From contig DKYS01000031.1 of NCBI GenBank assembly GCA_002493395.1, positions 1,920 through 57,971 on the forward strand: a stretch of DNA of 56,052 nucleotides. Reading direction: 5' to 3'. A program made the position numbers and the translations under genes. Position 1 is the first letter of the stretch, and every line of letters begins with the position of its first letter. The DNA is from Turicibacter sp. UBA7094. Lineage in GTDB: Bacteria > Bacillota_I > Bacilli_A > MOL361 > Turicibacteraceae. Shown piece by piece: positions 42,864 through 50,767 of the stretch. The notes below the pieces were generated by a model. It saw only the letters and a list, made by a program, of their open reading frames with translations, was not told where the DNA came from and searched no databases.

Positions 42864-44231
42864 ATGAGTTATTCATTTAATTGGGATTGTACATTACCAA
42901 TCAACAACATAGCAGATATTGTATCTCTTAATATCGTGCCAAATACGAAGGCACACGATGAAGGGGATTATTTATCATTACGTGGAGAAGTAGCAATCGA
43001 TGGAGAGTATTTAACAACACAAGGAACACAAAAAACATTTACTGAGCACATTCCACTAGATATTACCTTACCTAATAACGGTAAAAATAATGAAATTAAT
43101 ACCGATATTACAAACTTTGATTATGATATCAACGATGAAAATAGTTTATCGTTATCTTTAAACTTAACGTTAGAAGGTTATGATTTAGGTGATGTGATGA
43201 AGTTAGTAGATGAGGATCATCATGAAGAGGACTCTCAAACGCAAGCACCGGTTATGTTTAATAAAGGGGCGACAATTGCACCAGCAACTGGAAATGTAGA
43301 GGCAGTCAAACAAGAGATTGTGGAATTAGAGCCAGTTGTTCAGGAAGTGAATGAAATTGAAGTGGTCGAAGATGATTCAGATTATATTGATTTTGATGAA
43401 GTTGTTTTCGATCATACGCCTGTACAAGAGGCGATTGATCCGTCATTAGCTGAAGATCGAAAAGAGGCGTTAACGGATAAAATTAAAAAAGTGATTGAAA
43501 AACAATCAACGAATATTAAGGAATCTAAGACGCCTGAAACAGTGGTTGAAAAGGTGGTTGAACCTGTTGTTGAAGAAGTAGTTGAAGAAGTAAAGGTAGA
43601 AGAAGTTGTAGAACCGGTAGTAGAAAAGGTCGTAGAGGAAGTAAAGGTAGAAAACGTAGAACCAGTGGTAGAAGAGGTTGTCGAAGAGGTTAAGGTAGAA
43701 AAAGTACATCACAAGCCTGTTCCAGAAATTCCAGTTGTGCATCAAAGTGTCATTGAGGAAGAGACGGAAGAGATTTTACCATTTCCAATTAAAAAGGAGA
43801 CGGTTGTCGAAAAAGTGTCAGAGACGCAACCAAAATCAGAGATTTTCGATATGCTTTATTCATTAGAGGGAGATCATCCAATTGTCAATGAATCGGTGGA
43901 AGAAGTTGTAGAAACAACAGTAGAGACTGAACCACAACAAACAGAAACAGGGTATGATGAAGCAGAATTAGTTGAAGTGGCAGAAAAAATTGAAGAGTTG
44001 ACACCAGCGGCGCCAGTTTCAGTTGTCAAAAATGAAGATTCAATTGCTAATCAGTTTTCAGATGGGGAAAGTGTTTTAAAAGTCATTTTTGTTCAAGAAG
44101 AAGAAACAACGATTACGAATATTTGCACGAAATATGGCGTTTCAGAAAAAGAAATTTACAATAAAGAGGAATTGGCTACGCCATTGCGCTGTGGAGATCG
44201 TGTGATGATTAATTATGGCAAATTACGATGA
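42864..44231 (+). CDS. spoVID: Spore coat morphogenetic protein SpoVID
   Basis: 455 residues with the SpoVID layout: an N-terminal beta-rich SPOCS-type domain (about 1-125), a long acidic low-complexity middle dominated by Glu and Val (VVEEVVEEVKVEEVVEPVVE-like repeats around 230-280), and a C-terminal LysM-like domain (about 400-455: VIFVQEEETTITNICTKYGV...RCGDRVMINY). In Bacillus SpoVID encases the coat around the forespore and binds SafA and SpoIVA. Followed by ysxE with a 17-base overlap, then valS-folC, exactly the Bacillus order. ATG 42864 has AGGAGGGT upstream. Confidence 0.88.
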   Translation: MSYSFNWDCTLPINNIADIVSLNIVPNTKAHDEGDYLSLRGEVAIDGEYLTTQGTQKTFTEHIPLDITLPNNGKNNEINTDITNFDYDINDENSLSLSLNLTLEGYDLGDVMKLVDEDHHEEDSQTQAPVMFNKGATIAPATGNVEAVKQEIVELEPVVQEVNEIEVVEDDSDYIDFDEVVFDHTPVQEAIDPSLAEDRKEALTDKIKKVIEKQSTNIKESKTPETVVEKVVEPVVEEVVEEVKVEEVVEPVVEKVVEEVKVENVEPVVEEVVEEVKVEKVHHKPVPEIPVVHQSVIEEETEEILPFPIKKETVVEKVSETQPKSEIFDMLYSLEGDHPIVNESVEEVVETTVETEPQQTETGYDEAELVEVAEKIEELTPAAPVSVVKNEDSIANQFSDGESVLKVIFVQEEETTITNICTKYGVSEKEIYNKEELATPLRCGDRVMINYGKLR

Positions 44232-45192
44232 ATTAAAAGCCTTTATTCAGAACCATTATGATTTAGTCGTTGAATCTATCACGCCGATTACTCAGAAGTC
44301 AATGAAAATTAGGGCGTCTAATCATGATTACCTCTTAAAGGTTGCGGGTGGGGATGATGAATTTATTATGAAGCAGCTGTTTGCGTATAAATCATTGTCT
44401 CACAACGTTTTACCTATTTATCGCACAAGGGATAATAAACATTGTGTCCCTTGGCGCGATCATTTTTTTTACCTAACAGATTACGTTCAGACCATCCCAC
44501 TTCCACTTGAGCAACAAATTCATTATTATATTGAATTACTTGGGCAATTACATTCTCAAACAGCCCTAGAAGTCGATGTGCGGGATGATGAGTTGCAACG
44601 TATTTATAATAAAGATTATAAAAGATTGCAAGATAGTTACGATGCCTTACAAAAAAATATGGAATCTTTTGAGTTAAGGCAAGATCGTTCACCGTTTGAG
44701 TGGTACTTTATGATGGTTTATCCAATGCTTTATACGATGTTGCATCATGCCCATGATGAATTAAAAAAATTTTACGATTTAATAAAAAAAGAAAAGAAAA
44801 TGCCGATTAGTCTGATTCATGGGGACGTGAATGTAGCTAATTTGTTAGTGACAGAAAAGTCATCCTATTTGATTAATTTTGAAAAAAGTATGTTTTCTAT
44901 TTCATCAGTGGACATGTGTTATTTTTTAGAAAACTATCATCAAGTTCCAGGGTTGAATTCGATTATGTTAGATTATGTGAAGAATCAGAAGGTTCCAGCA
45001 CTTCGGCATTATTTCTTTTTTCGATCGCTTTGTATTGATTTAGAGGAGTTAAATCAAAATCTTCAAACGCATTCTTTGACCAATATTGCTTTATTAAATG
45101 AGTGCATTGCTCCTCATTTAATGGCTTTACAAGTTTATGATCAATTTAATAGTCCACCTTCAAGTGCTACAAAAGAATCTAAACCATCATAG
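44215..45192 (+). CDS. ysxE: Spore coat protein YsxE, kinase-fold
   Basis: 325 residues of the CotS/YsxE group, which has an aminoglycoside phosphotransferase-like fold. The catalytic-loop region is ISLIHGDVNVANLLV near residue 200, while the metal-binding Asp that should follow in a [I/V]DF motif reads LINFEKS (Asn), so kinase activity is doubtful. An N-terminal Lys in LLKVAG matches the ATP-binding Lys position. Its start overlaps the end of spoVID by 17 bases with a weak ribosome site, implying translational coupling. It is a mother-cell coat protein in Bacillus; the same is inferred here. Confidence 0.85.
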   Translation: MANYDELKAFIQNHYDLVVESITPITQKSMKIRASNHDYLLKVAGGDDEFIMKQLFAYKSLSHNVLPIYRTRDNKHCVPWRDHFFYLTDYVQTIPLPLEQQIHYYIELLGQLHSQTALEVDVRDDELQRIYNKDYKRLQDSYDALQKNMESFELRQDRSPFEWYFMMVYPMLYTMLHHAHDELKKFYDLIKKEKKMPISLIHGDVNVANLLVTEKSSYLINFEKSMFSISSVDMCYFLENYHQVPGLNSIMLDYVKNQKVPALRHYFFFRSLCIDLEELNQNLQTHSLTNIALLNECIAPHLMALQVYDQFNSPPSSATKESKPS

Positions 45193-45220
45193 CCTTGTGA
45201 ACTGAGTGGAGAAGGTTGAA

Positions 45221-45259
45221 GTAATTGGGAGACAATTTTTATTCCAATTACTTTTTTTA
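45221..45259 (+). terminator. Intrinsic terminator after ysxE
   Basis: GTAATTGG (45221-45228) / CCAATTAC (45244-45251) and a run of eight T. Confidence 0.9.
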
Positions 45260-45309
45260 TGAGGTGCGGTTTACTTTAGGGAGGTTAATCAATAGAATGG
45301 AGCAAAAAG

Positions 45310-45346
45310 AAAGACAATTGTTTGTTAGCGTGAAACAATTGTCTTT
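45310..45346. terminator. Bidirectional hairpin, terminator of the small minus-strand gene
   Basis: Perfect 14-base inverted repeat AAAGACAATTGTTT (45310-45323) / AAACAATTGTCTTT (45333-45346), flanked by A-rich and T-rich sequence. Confidence 0.8.
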
Positions 45347-45386
45347 TAAATAAAGTAATGCGTTAAAAGAGGTTTTATCAGTTGAT

Positions 45387-45563
45387 CTAGCAAATCCACC
45401 ATAATAATCCGAGCATCCCTCCAAGAATCATAAGCATGACAAAGTCAAACTGGGAAAATGAAAAAATGATTAAATATAATTGATAAAAAAATAAAACAGA
45501 AATGATTGAGCGAAGAGATTGTAGATAGGCCCTAAATCCACCACTTCCCCGATAACGTCCCAT
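45387..45563 (-). CDS. 58-residue membrane protein, unknown
   Basis: Small open frame read on the minus strand from ATG 45561-45563 to TAG 45387-45389. It is preceded by an excellent AGGGGGTGAAAAT ribosome site and followed by a strong terminator. The product starts MGRYRGSGGF, basic and Gly-rich, then two hydrophobic helices (SIISVLFFYQLYLIIFSF and FVMLMILGGMLGLLWWI) separated by SQFD. No family recognised. The clean gene signals make translation likely; any function is unknown, although it lies next to sporulation genes. Confidence 0.6.
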   Translation of the reverse strand: MGRYRGSGGFRAYLQSLRSIISVLFFYQLYLIIFSFSQFDFVMLMILGGMLGLLWWIC

Positions 45564-45687
45564 ATTTTCACCCCCTATACTATAGTTTATGCACTTAGAA
45601 AAAGGAGTAGTTGTTTGTTTTTTGAAAAGGTAAAATTATTTTTATTAGGAAACGAAAAAGAGAATCAATAAATTTTTTGACTAACCC

Positions 45688-45716
45688 TTGAATAAAGGGG
45701 CATATTATAGTAGAAT
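45688..45716 (+). promoter_or_regulatory. Promoter for the valS T-box transcript
   Basis: TTGAAT (45688-45693), 17-base spacer, TAGAAT (45711-45716). Confidence 0.65.
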
Positions 45717-45729
45717 ATCAGTGTATATC

Positions 45730-45979
45730 GTGTGATAGTAAAAACGATGATCAGGAGGAGTAAAAGATTCCTTCACATTTTAGAGAGAGGTTCGTTTGCT
45801 GAAAGAATCTTATGTGATGTCTTTGAAAGTAGCCTGTGAGTTGAGTTTCTGAAATAAAAGTAGGAAATTCCGTTTGCTGCGTTAAAGTTTGAAGAGGTAG
45901 GTTTTTTGAACCTGCAATCAAGGTGGTACCGCGGAATTGTAGCATTTCGTCCTTATTTATGGGGCGGAGTGCTTTTTTT
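45730..45979 (+). promoter_or_regulatory. T-box riboswitch (valine)
   Basis: Stem I starts with TTTTAGAGAGAGG and has the GCTG motif in GTTTGCTGAAAG. The putative specifier GTT (45840-45842) sits in TGTGA-GTT-GAG, the same context as ACU in the thrS leader. GTTTGCTGCGTTAA is shared with the thrS leader. T-box AAGGTGGTACCGCG is at 45920-45933. The terminator is AGCATTTCGTCC / GGGGCGGAGTGCT plus seven T (45941-45979). The next gene downstream, valS, starts only at 47,900, an extraordinary distance for a T-box. Confidence 0.88.
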
Positions 45980-46434
45980 ATGGTCTTGATCATAAGAAGG
46001 GAGATGTCCCTGAGTTGCTACAACGTCAGGATAAAATTTCTAATGACCCTTCATTAAAGGCATGATGGCATTCAATCATTAACGTTTGAGGAGAAGAAAT
46101 CGATAAAGGAAATCTTTTGGCGGTTTCTTTAAGGACGATGAAGAAAGGCTTTATCGTAATTGCTTTTGCCTTGAGTTATAGAAATTTTGTCATTTAATTA
46201 AAGGTTAATTTCAGTAAATGAGGATAAATTTGTTTGATTTAAAAGGAGGTTGCTCTTTTCTTTCGGGATACTTCCTTAAATGAGAGACGATTTTATATCA
46301 ACGGATGGCTATTTTAATTGTCATGACCGAAGACAGCAACCATAGGAACAAAGGTTTAGGTAAAGCTTGTTGAGTCATCAGGCATTTTAATTAAAAGCAG
46401 GAATCTGAAATGAAAGAGTCACAAAAAGAGGCAT

Positions 46435-47264
46435 CGTTAAATAGAGAAAATTATAAGTCCAAAATCCAGGTGGTCGTTATAAAAAATTCTATTTAACGCG
46501 TTGGAAACACACTGACCTGAGTAGGTCAGGATTAATGGAACGATAATCGTGAGATTTAAAGGTAAAGCTCCGCTGCTAAAATACGAAGTGAGGGGCTATG
46601 GTCCAGGTGGTTTTCATCACTTTTGATGGTAAATCTGTATCGATAAGAGAATTTATTTTTAACGAAGAAGTTAGGAAGTAATTTTTAACCAAATGTTTAT
46701 AAATCCAAAATCCAGGTGGTTTTATAACGGGGCTATATGGCACCGAATGGTCGAATCGAAAGGTACTTCCTTAGAAGTAAGTCAGGTTTTATTCGTAAAA
46801 GAAATTTATAAATCCAAAATCCAGGTGGTTCTTATAAATCTTTCATTAATAAATCCCCTTACTAAACGAGGAGAAATCGATGGAAATTCACTTCAAATAG
46901 AGATTTTTTTCAACATCCAGGTGGCCTAAATAAAATCTCGTAGATCTTTTTTGTCTATAAAAACTGAGTATTATCGTGATTTTCATTATCAAATCCCTTT
47001 GTAAAGGTAAATTGGATTCATGCGTGAGCACCCCTTTGACGGTCAACACGGGTATTGTGTCATAGAGAAATTGTTTTCAACGACTGAATTTTTAGGAAAC
47101 TTTTTTTAAAGAGTTGCTTGATATTGAGAGAAATGAGACGATGGTTGAGAAGTAGACGTGTTCATGATTGAAGGTGACCTTTTCGTTGAAAATAAAGATT
47201 AACTTTCAAGAAATGGGGAATATCTTTTCATTTATAAGTCCAAAATCCAGGTGGAGCGTATAAA
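46435..47264 (+). repeat. Six hairpins sharing the loop core TCCAGGTGG
   Basis: Copies: A 46451-46482, B 46586-46622, C 46696-46727, D 46804-46839, E 46900-46939, F 47231-47264. All have TCCAGGTGG in the loop. A, C, D and F have CCAAAATCCAGGTGG, where CCA can pair with TGG to close a nine-base loop. Arms differ but each closes: TTATAA (A, C), AAGTGA/TCACTT (B), ATTTATAA/TTATAAAT (D), GAGATTTT/AAAATCTC (E), TTTATA/TATAAA (F). Copy A is enclosed by a further perfect 11-base helix, copy C by an 8-base helix. Conserved loop plus changing but paired arms points to RNA structure under selection. Confidence 0.8.
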
Positions 47265-47532
47265 CGACCGAATATAAACAGTAAAGTCCTTATCAATAGT
47301 CAAATAATTTAACCTTCTCATTATGGAATGAATCCTTTGAAAATGACGAGGTGAATCTTAGGTATCACCGGTTATAAAAGTTAAGTTAAAGGCGCTAGTA
47401 TAAGCAAAGAAGGCTAATTTTCACATGATTTAAGTCTCTTATTTGAGTTAACAGCTATTTTTAAGCCGAAGAAATGTTTCGTTCATTGAAGATGAAGAAG
47501 TTAACAATGGCATGTCATCCATTTAATGATCA

Positions 47533-47745
47533 TCACATGTTCACCCCATGTGAGAATCGATTATTCTTCCCGTTTTAGGAATCTATTGACAATCAAATCA
47601 CATTCATTTGATGGAAAAGCACGTTCACCTCGTGCGAAATGAGATTATTCCAACCTAATCGGGAATTTATATTTAATAAAAACCATTCATTCTTCCGGTC
47701 TTTTTTTAAGACGGGACGATTATTCCAATCTGCTAATTGTTAAAT
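47533..47745 (+). repeat. Tandem hairpin plus GATTATTC units
   Basis: Three units. Hairpin TCACATG/CATGTGA with loop TTCACCC (47533-47553) then GATTATTC; hairpin ATCAAAT/ATTTGAT with loop CACATTC (47592-47612) and hairpin GCACG/CGTGC with loop TTCACCT (47619-47635) then GATTATTC; hairpin with GTCTT/AAGAC arms then GATTATTC near 47730. Three of the hairpins have seven-base loops, two of them beginning TTCACC. TTCC/TTCC-like and CGGGAAT/TAGGAAT tails follow the first two motif copies. Confidence 0.65.
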
Positions 47746-47803
47746 TCAATATTTTTAGTTATCGGGAGTTTTCTTCGTCTTGAAGATAGAAGTAAACAAA
47801 TCT

Positions 47804-47865
47804 AAGGGTCTTATAAAAGTGGGAATAGCCTGCTTTGTTTTTATGGCCCTTTTACTTTATGTTTC
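47804..47865 (+). other. Long imperfect hairpin just before valS
   Basis: AAGGG (47804-47808) pairs with CCCTT (47847-47851), with inner ATAAAA / TTTTTAT pairing, followed by a T-rich tail ending about 35 bases before the valS start. It could be a terminator, a processing site or the 3' end of the upstream RNA. Confidence 0.45.
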
Positions 47866-47899
47866 GTTTTAAATGATAATAGGACAAGGAGGACCAAAA

Positions 47900-50536
47900 A
47901 TGACGAAAAACTTAGCACCTAAGTATAATCATTTAGAGGTAGAAAACGGGAAGTATTCTTTTTGGTACGAGCAAGATTGTTTTAAAGCTCAGCCTCAATC
48001 GAATAAGCCAAAGTATACCATTGTTATTCCACCACCGAATGTAACAGGTAAATTACATTTAGGCCATGCATGGGATACTTCATTACAAGATATTATTATT
48101 CGTATGAAACGTATGCAAGGATATGATGCATTATGGTTACCAGGAATGGACCATGCCGGTATTGCGACTCAAGCCAAAGTTGATGCTCGCTTAAAGGAGC
48201 AAGGCGTTTCACGTTATGATATTGGTCGTGAAGCATTTTTAGAGAAGGCTTGGGAATGGAAAGAAGAGTATGCAGGATTTATCCGCCAACAGTGGGAGAA
48301 AATGGGGCTGTCTTTAGATTATTCACGTGAACGTTTTACGTTAGACAAAGGATTATCAAAAGCTGTTCGTAAAGTTTTCGTTCAATTATATGAAAAAGGT
48401 TTAATTTATCGTGGTGAGCGCATTATTAACTGGGACCCAGCTGCGCGTACTGCTTTATCAGATATTGAAGTGATTCATAAAGAAATTGAAGGGGCTTTCT
48501 ACCATTTCAAATACATGATTGAAGGAACAAATGAGTTCTTAGAAGTTGCAACGACTCGTCCTGAAACAATGTTTGGGGATGTGGCGGTTGCGGTTCACCC
48601 TGAAGATGATCGTTATAAGCATTTACTCGGGAAAAATGTGTTAATCCCAGGAAATAATAAGGCAATTCCAGTAATTGCGGATGAGTATGTTGAAATGGAT
48701 TTTGGAACAGGTGCAGTTAAAATTACACCAGCCCATGATCCAAACGACTTCGAGGTTGGAAATCGTCATCAGTTAGCGCGTCCAATCTGTATGAATTTAG
48801 ACGGAACGATGAATGAGCTAGCCGGAAAATATAACGGGATGGATCGTTTTGAGGCTCGCCGTCAATTAGTGGCTGATTTAGAAGAAGCAGGATTAGTTGT
48901 CAAAATTGAAAAACATGTTCATTCAGTTGGACATTCAGAGCGTACAGATGTTGTCGTAGAGCCTTACTTATCAACGCAATGGTTTGTTAAGATGGAAGAA
49001 TTAGCGGCACGCTCAGTAGCTAACCAATCAACAGATAATAAAGTAAACTTCGTTCCAGAACGTTTTGAAAATACATTCTTACGTTGGATGGAAAACATTC
49101 ACGATTGGTGTATTTCTCGCCAATTATGGTGGGGACATCAAATTCCGGCTTGGTATCATAAAGAAACAGGCGAAATGTATGTTGGTGAAGAAGCACCAGC
49201 TGACGCACAAAACTGGAATCAAGATGAAGACGTACTTGATACATGGTTCTCATCTGCTTTATGGCCATTTACAACACTTGGTTGGCCAGATGTTGAGTGC
49301 GAAGATTTCAAAGCGTATTTCCCAACAGATACACTAGTTACAGGATACGACATTATCTTCTTCTGGGTATCACGTATGATTTTCCAAAGTTTAGAGTTTA
49401 CGGATGAGCGTCCATTTAAGCACGTTTTAATTCACGGATTAGTTCGTGATGCTGAGGGACGTAAAATGAGTAAATCATTAGGTAATGGTGTCGATCCAAT
49501 GGACGTTATCGAAAAATATGGAGCAGATAGCTTACGTTATTTCTTAACAACAAACTCTGCTCCAGGTCAAGATTTACGTTATATCGAAGAAAAAGTCGAG
49601 TCAACATGGAACTTCATCAACAAAATCTGGAATGCTTCTCGCTTCGTTATCATGAACTTAGATGGAATGACATGCGAAGATGTTAACTTAGAACAAGCAA
49701 CATTAAATGTCGCAGACCAATGGATTTTAGGTCGTTTAAATGAAACGATTGAAGCGATCAACTACAATGCGGATAAGTTTGAATTTGGTGAAGTAGGACG
49801 CCATTTATATAACTTTATTTGGGAAGATTTCTGTAACTGGTACATTGAAATGGCGAAATTACCATTACAAGGTGAAGATGAACAAGCAAAACGTTCAACA
49901 CGTATGGTATTAACTTACGTTCTTGAATCAATTGTGAAATTATTACACCCATTTATGCCATTCGTGACAGAAGAAATCTATCAAATGATTACACGTGAAA
50001 ATACGGCATGTGCGGTAGCTCCTTGGCCAGTAGTTAAACCAGAATATAACAATGAAAAAGCAATCCAAGATTTCACAACTTTAATGGAAATCATCCGTTC
50101 AGTTCGTAATATTCGTGCAGAAGTCGAGGCACCGATGAGCAAACAAATCCGTATCTTTATTAATGCGAAGTCACAGGAAGTATTAGAAAATTTAAGTCAA
50201 AATCAAGCTTACTTAAAACGTTTCTGTAACCCAAGTGAATTAGTTATTGAAAAAGATTTAATCGTAGAAGAAGAAACGATGACCGCTGTTATTACAGGGG
50301 CTGATATCTTCTTACCAACGGAAGGATTAATTGATGTAAGTGCTGAAATTGAACGTTTAAATCATGAACTTAAAAAGTTAGCAGCAGAAGTTAAACGTGG
50401 AGAATCAAAACTGGCGAATGAAAAATTCGTTGCGAAAGCACCGGCACATTTAGTAGCTGAAGAGCGTAACAAATTAGCCGATTATAAAGAAAAATATGCA
50501 ACAGTTGAAGCTCGTTTATTACAACTTCAAAAATAA
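47900..50536 (+). CDS. valS: Valyl-tRNA synthetase
   Basis: Class I synthetase of 878 residues. HIGH motif PPPNVTGKLHLGHAW near residue 45, editing domain with TTRPETMFGDVAVAVHP near 220, KMSKSLGNGVDP near 520, WDWCISRQLWWGHQIPAW-like block, anticodon-binding region, and a C-terminal coiled coil (EIERLNHELKKLAAEVKRGE...). ATG 47900 has CAAGGAGG upstream; the in-frame ATG at 47873 precedes that site and is rejected. Regulation is presumably by the valine T-box 1.9 kb upstream, unless a nearer promoter is used. Conserved neighbours: spoVID-ysxE before, folC after. Confidence 0.97.
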   Translation: MTKNLAPKYNHLEVENGKYSFWYEQDCFKAQPQSNKPKYTIVIPPPNVTGKLHLGHAWDTSLQDIIIRMKRMQGYDALWLPGMDHAGIATQAKVDARLKEQGVSRYDIGREAFLEKAWEWKEEYAGFIRQQWEKMGLSLDYSRERFTLDKGLSKAVRKVFVQLYEKGLIYRGERIINWDPAARTALSDIEVIHKEIEGAFYHFKYMIEGTNEFLEVATTRPETMFGDVAVAVHPEDDRYKHLLGKNVLIPGNNKAIPVIADEYVEMDFGTGAVKITPAHDPNDFEVGNRHQLARPICMNLDGTMNELAGKYNGMDRFEARRQLVADLEEAGLVVKIEKHVHSVGHSERTDVVVEPYLSTQWFVKMEELAARSVANQSTDNKVNFVPERFENTFLRWMENIHDWCISRQLWWGHQIPAWYHKETGEMYVGEEAPADAQNWNQDEDVLDTWFSSALWPFTTLGWPDVECEDFKAYFPTDTLVTGYDIIFFWVSRMIFQSLEFTDERPFKHVLIHGLVRDAEGRKMSKSLGNGVDPMDVIEKYGADSLRYFLTTNSAPGQDLRYIEEKVESTWNFINKIWNASRFVIMNLDGMTCEDVNLEQATLNVADQWILGRLNETIEAINYNADKFEFGEVGRHLYNFIWEDFCNWYIEMAKLPLQGEDEQAKRSTRMVLTYVLESIVKLLHPFMPFVTEEIYQMITRENTACAVAPWPVVKPEYNNEKAIQDFTTLMEIIRSVRNIRAEVEAPMSKQIRIFINAKSQEVLENLSQNQAYLKRFCNPSELVIEKDLIVEEETMTAVITGADIFLPTEGLIDVSAEIERLNHELKKLAAEVKRGESKLANEKFVAKAPAHLVAEERNKLADYKEKYATVEARLLQLQK

Positions 50537-50537
50537 G

Positions 50538-50572
50538 AAAAAAGCTTTTGGTCGTTGGCCAAAAGCTTTTTT
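50538..50572 (+). terminator. Intrinsic terminator after valS
   Basis: AAAAAAGCTTTTGG (50538-50551) / CCAAAAGCTTTTTT (50559-50572), a 14-base stem. Confidence 0.93.
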
Positions 50573-50767
50573 GTATGAATCAAGTAGAAAGATTGGGAAG
50601 CTCTTTAAAAAATTTAAGTTAGTTGATAAAATGAAAGATAGATTGTATTTTATTCGGAAAGAGTCTTGATTGACTAGTGAGGGATGCATCTTAGGCGGAA
50701 GATTCCAAAGGGTGTTCGATAGAGGATGTGTTAGAATCAATGTTTAAATTCATAAGGATGTGAGGGT

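Larger units (their letters stand above)
45985..47870 (+). ncRNA. Candidate very large structured RNA between the valine T-box and valS
   Basis: About 1.9 kb with no credible protein frame on either strand but dense perfect inverted repeats. Long-range examples: CGATAAAG 46101-46108 / CTTTATCG 46149-46156; GGTTGCT 46248-46254 / AGCAACC 46335-46341 continued inward by TTCGG 46262-46266 / CCGAA 46327-46331; CGTTAAATAGA 46435-46445 / TCTATTTAACG 46488-46498; AGGAAGTA 46673-46680 / TACTTCCT 46764-46771. Local hairpins include TGACCT/AGGTCA (46513-46528) and TTGAAA/TTTCAA (47186-47209). It contains the two repeat families listed separately. It does not match tmRNA, RNase P, SRP, 6S or group II intron hallmarks that I know. 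Transcription is inferred from the upstream T-box promoter. Exact ends are unknown. Confidence 0.6.

Noticed and set aside
46693..46929. Open frame of 78 codons in the valS upstream region
   Set aside because: It runs through three copies of the hairpin repeat, has no ribosome binding site, and its amino acid sequence simply translates the repeats. Treated as non-coding.
46435..47264. Repeat core AGGTGG as a series of ribosome binding sites for small peptides
   Set aside because: No start codon follows at usable spacing in most copies, and the core lies in hairpin loops.
46435..47264. CRISPR-like array
   Set aside because: Spacing between copies is irregular (about 85 to 390 bases), arms vary and no cas genes are nearby.
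45985..47870. Chain of decayed tandem T-boxes
   Set aside because: GGTGG recalls the T-box, but none of the copies has the ACCGCG part or a partner terminator, and the conserved arms are different. Only one real T-box is present before valS.
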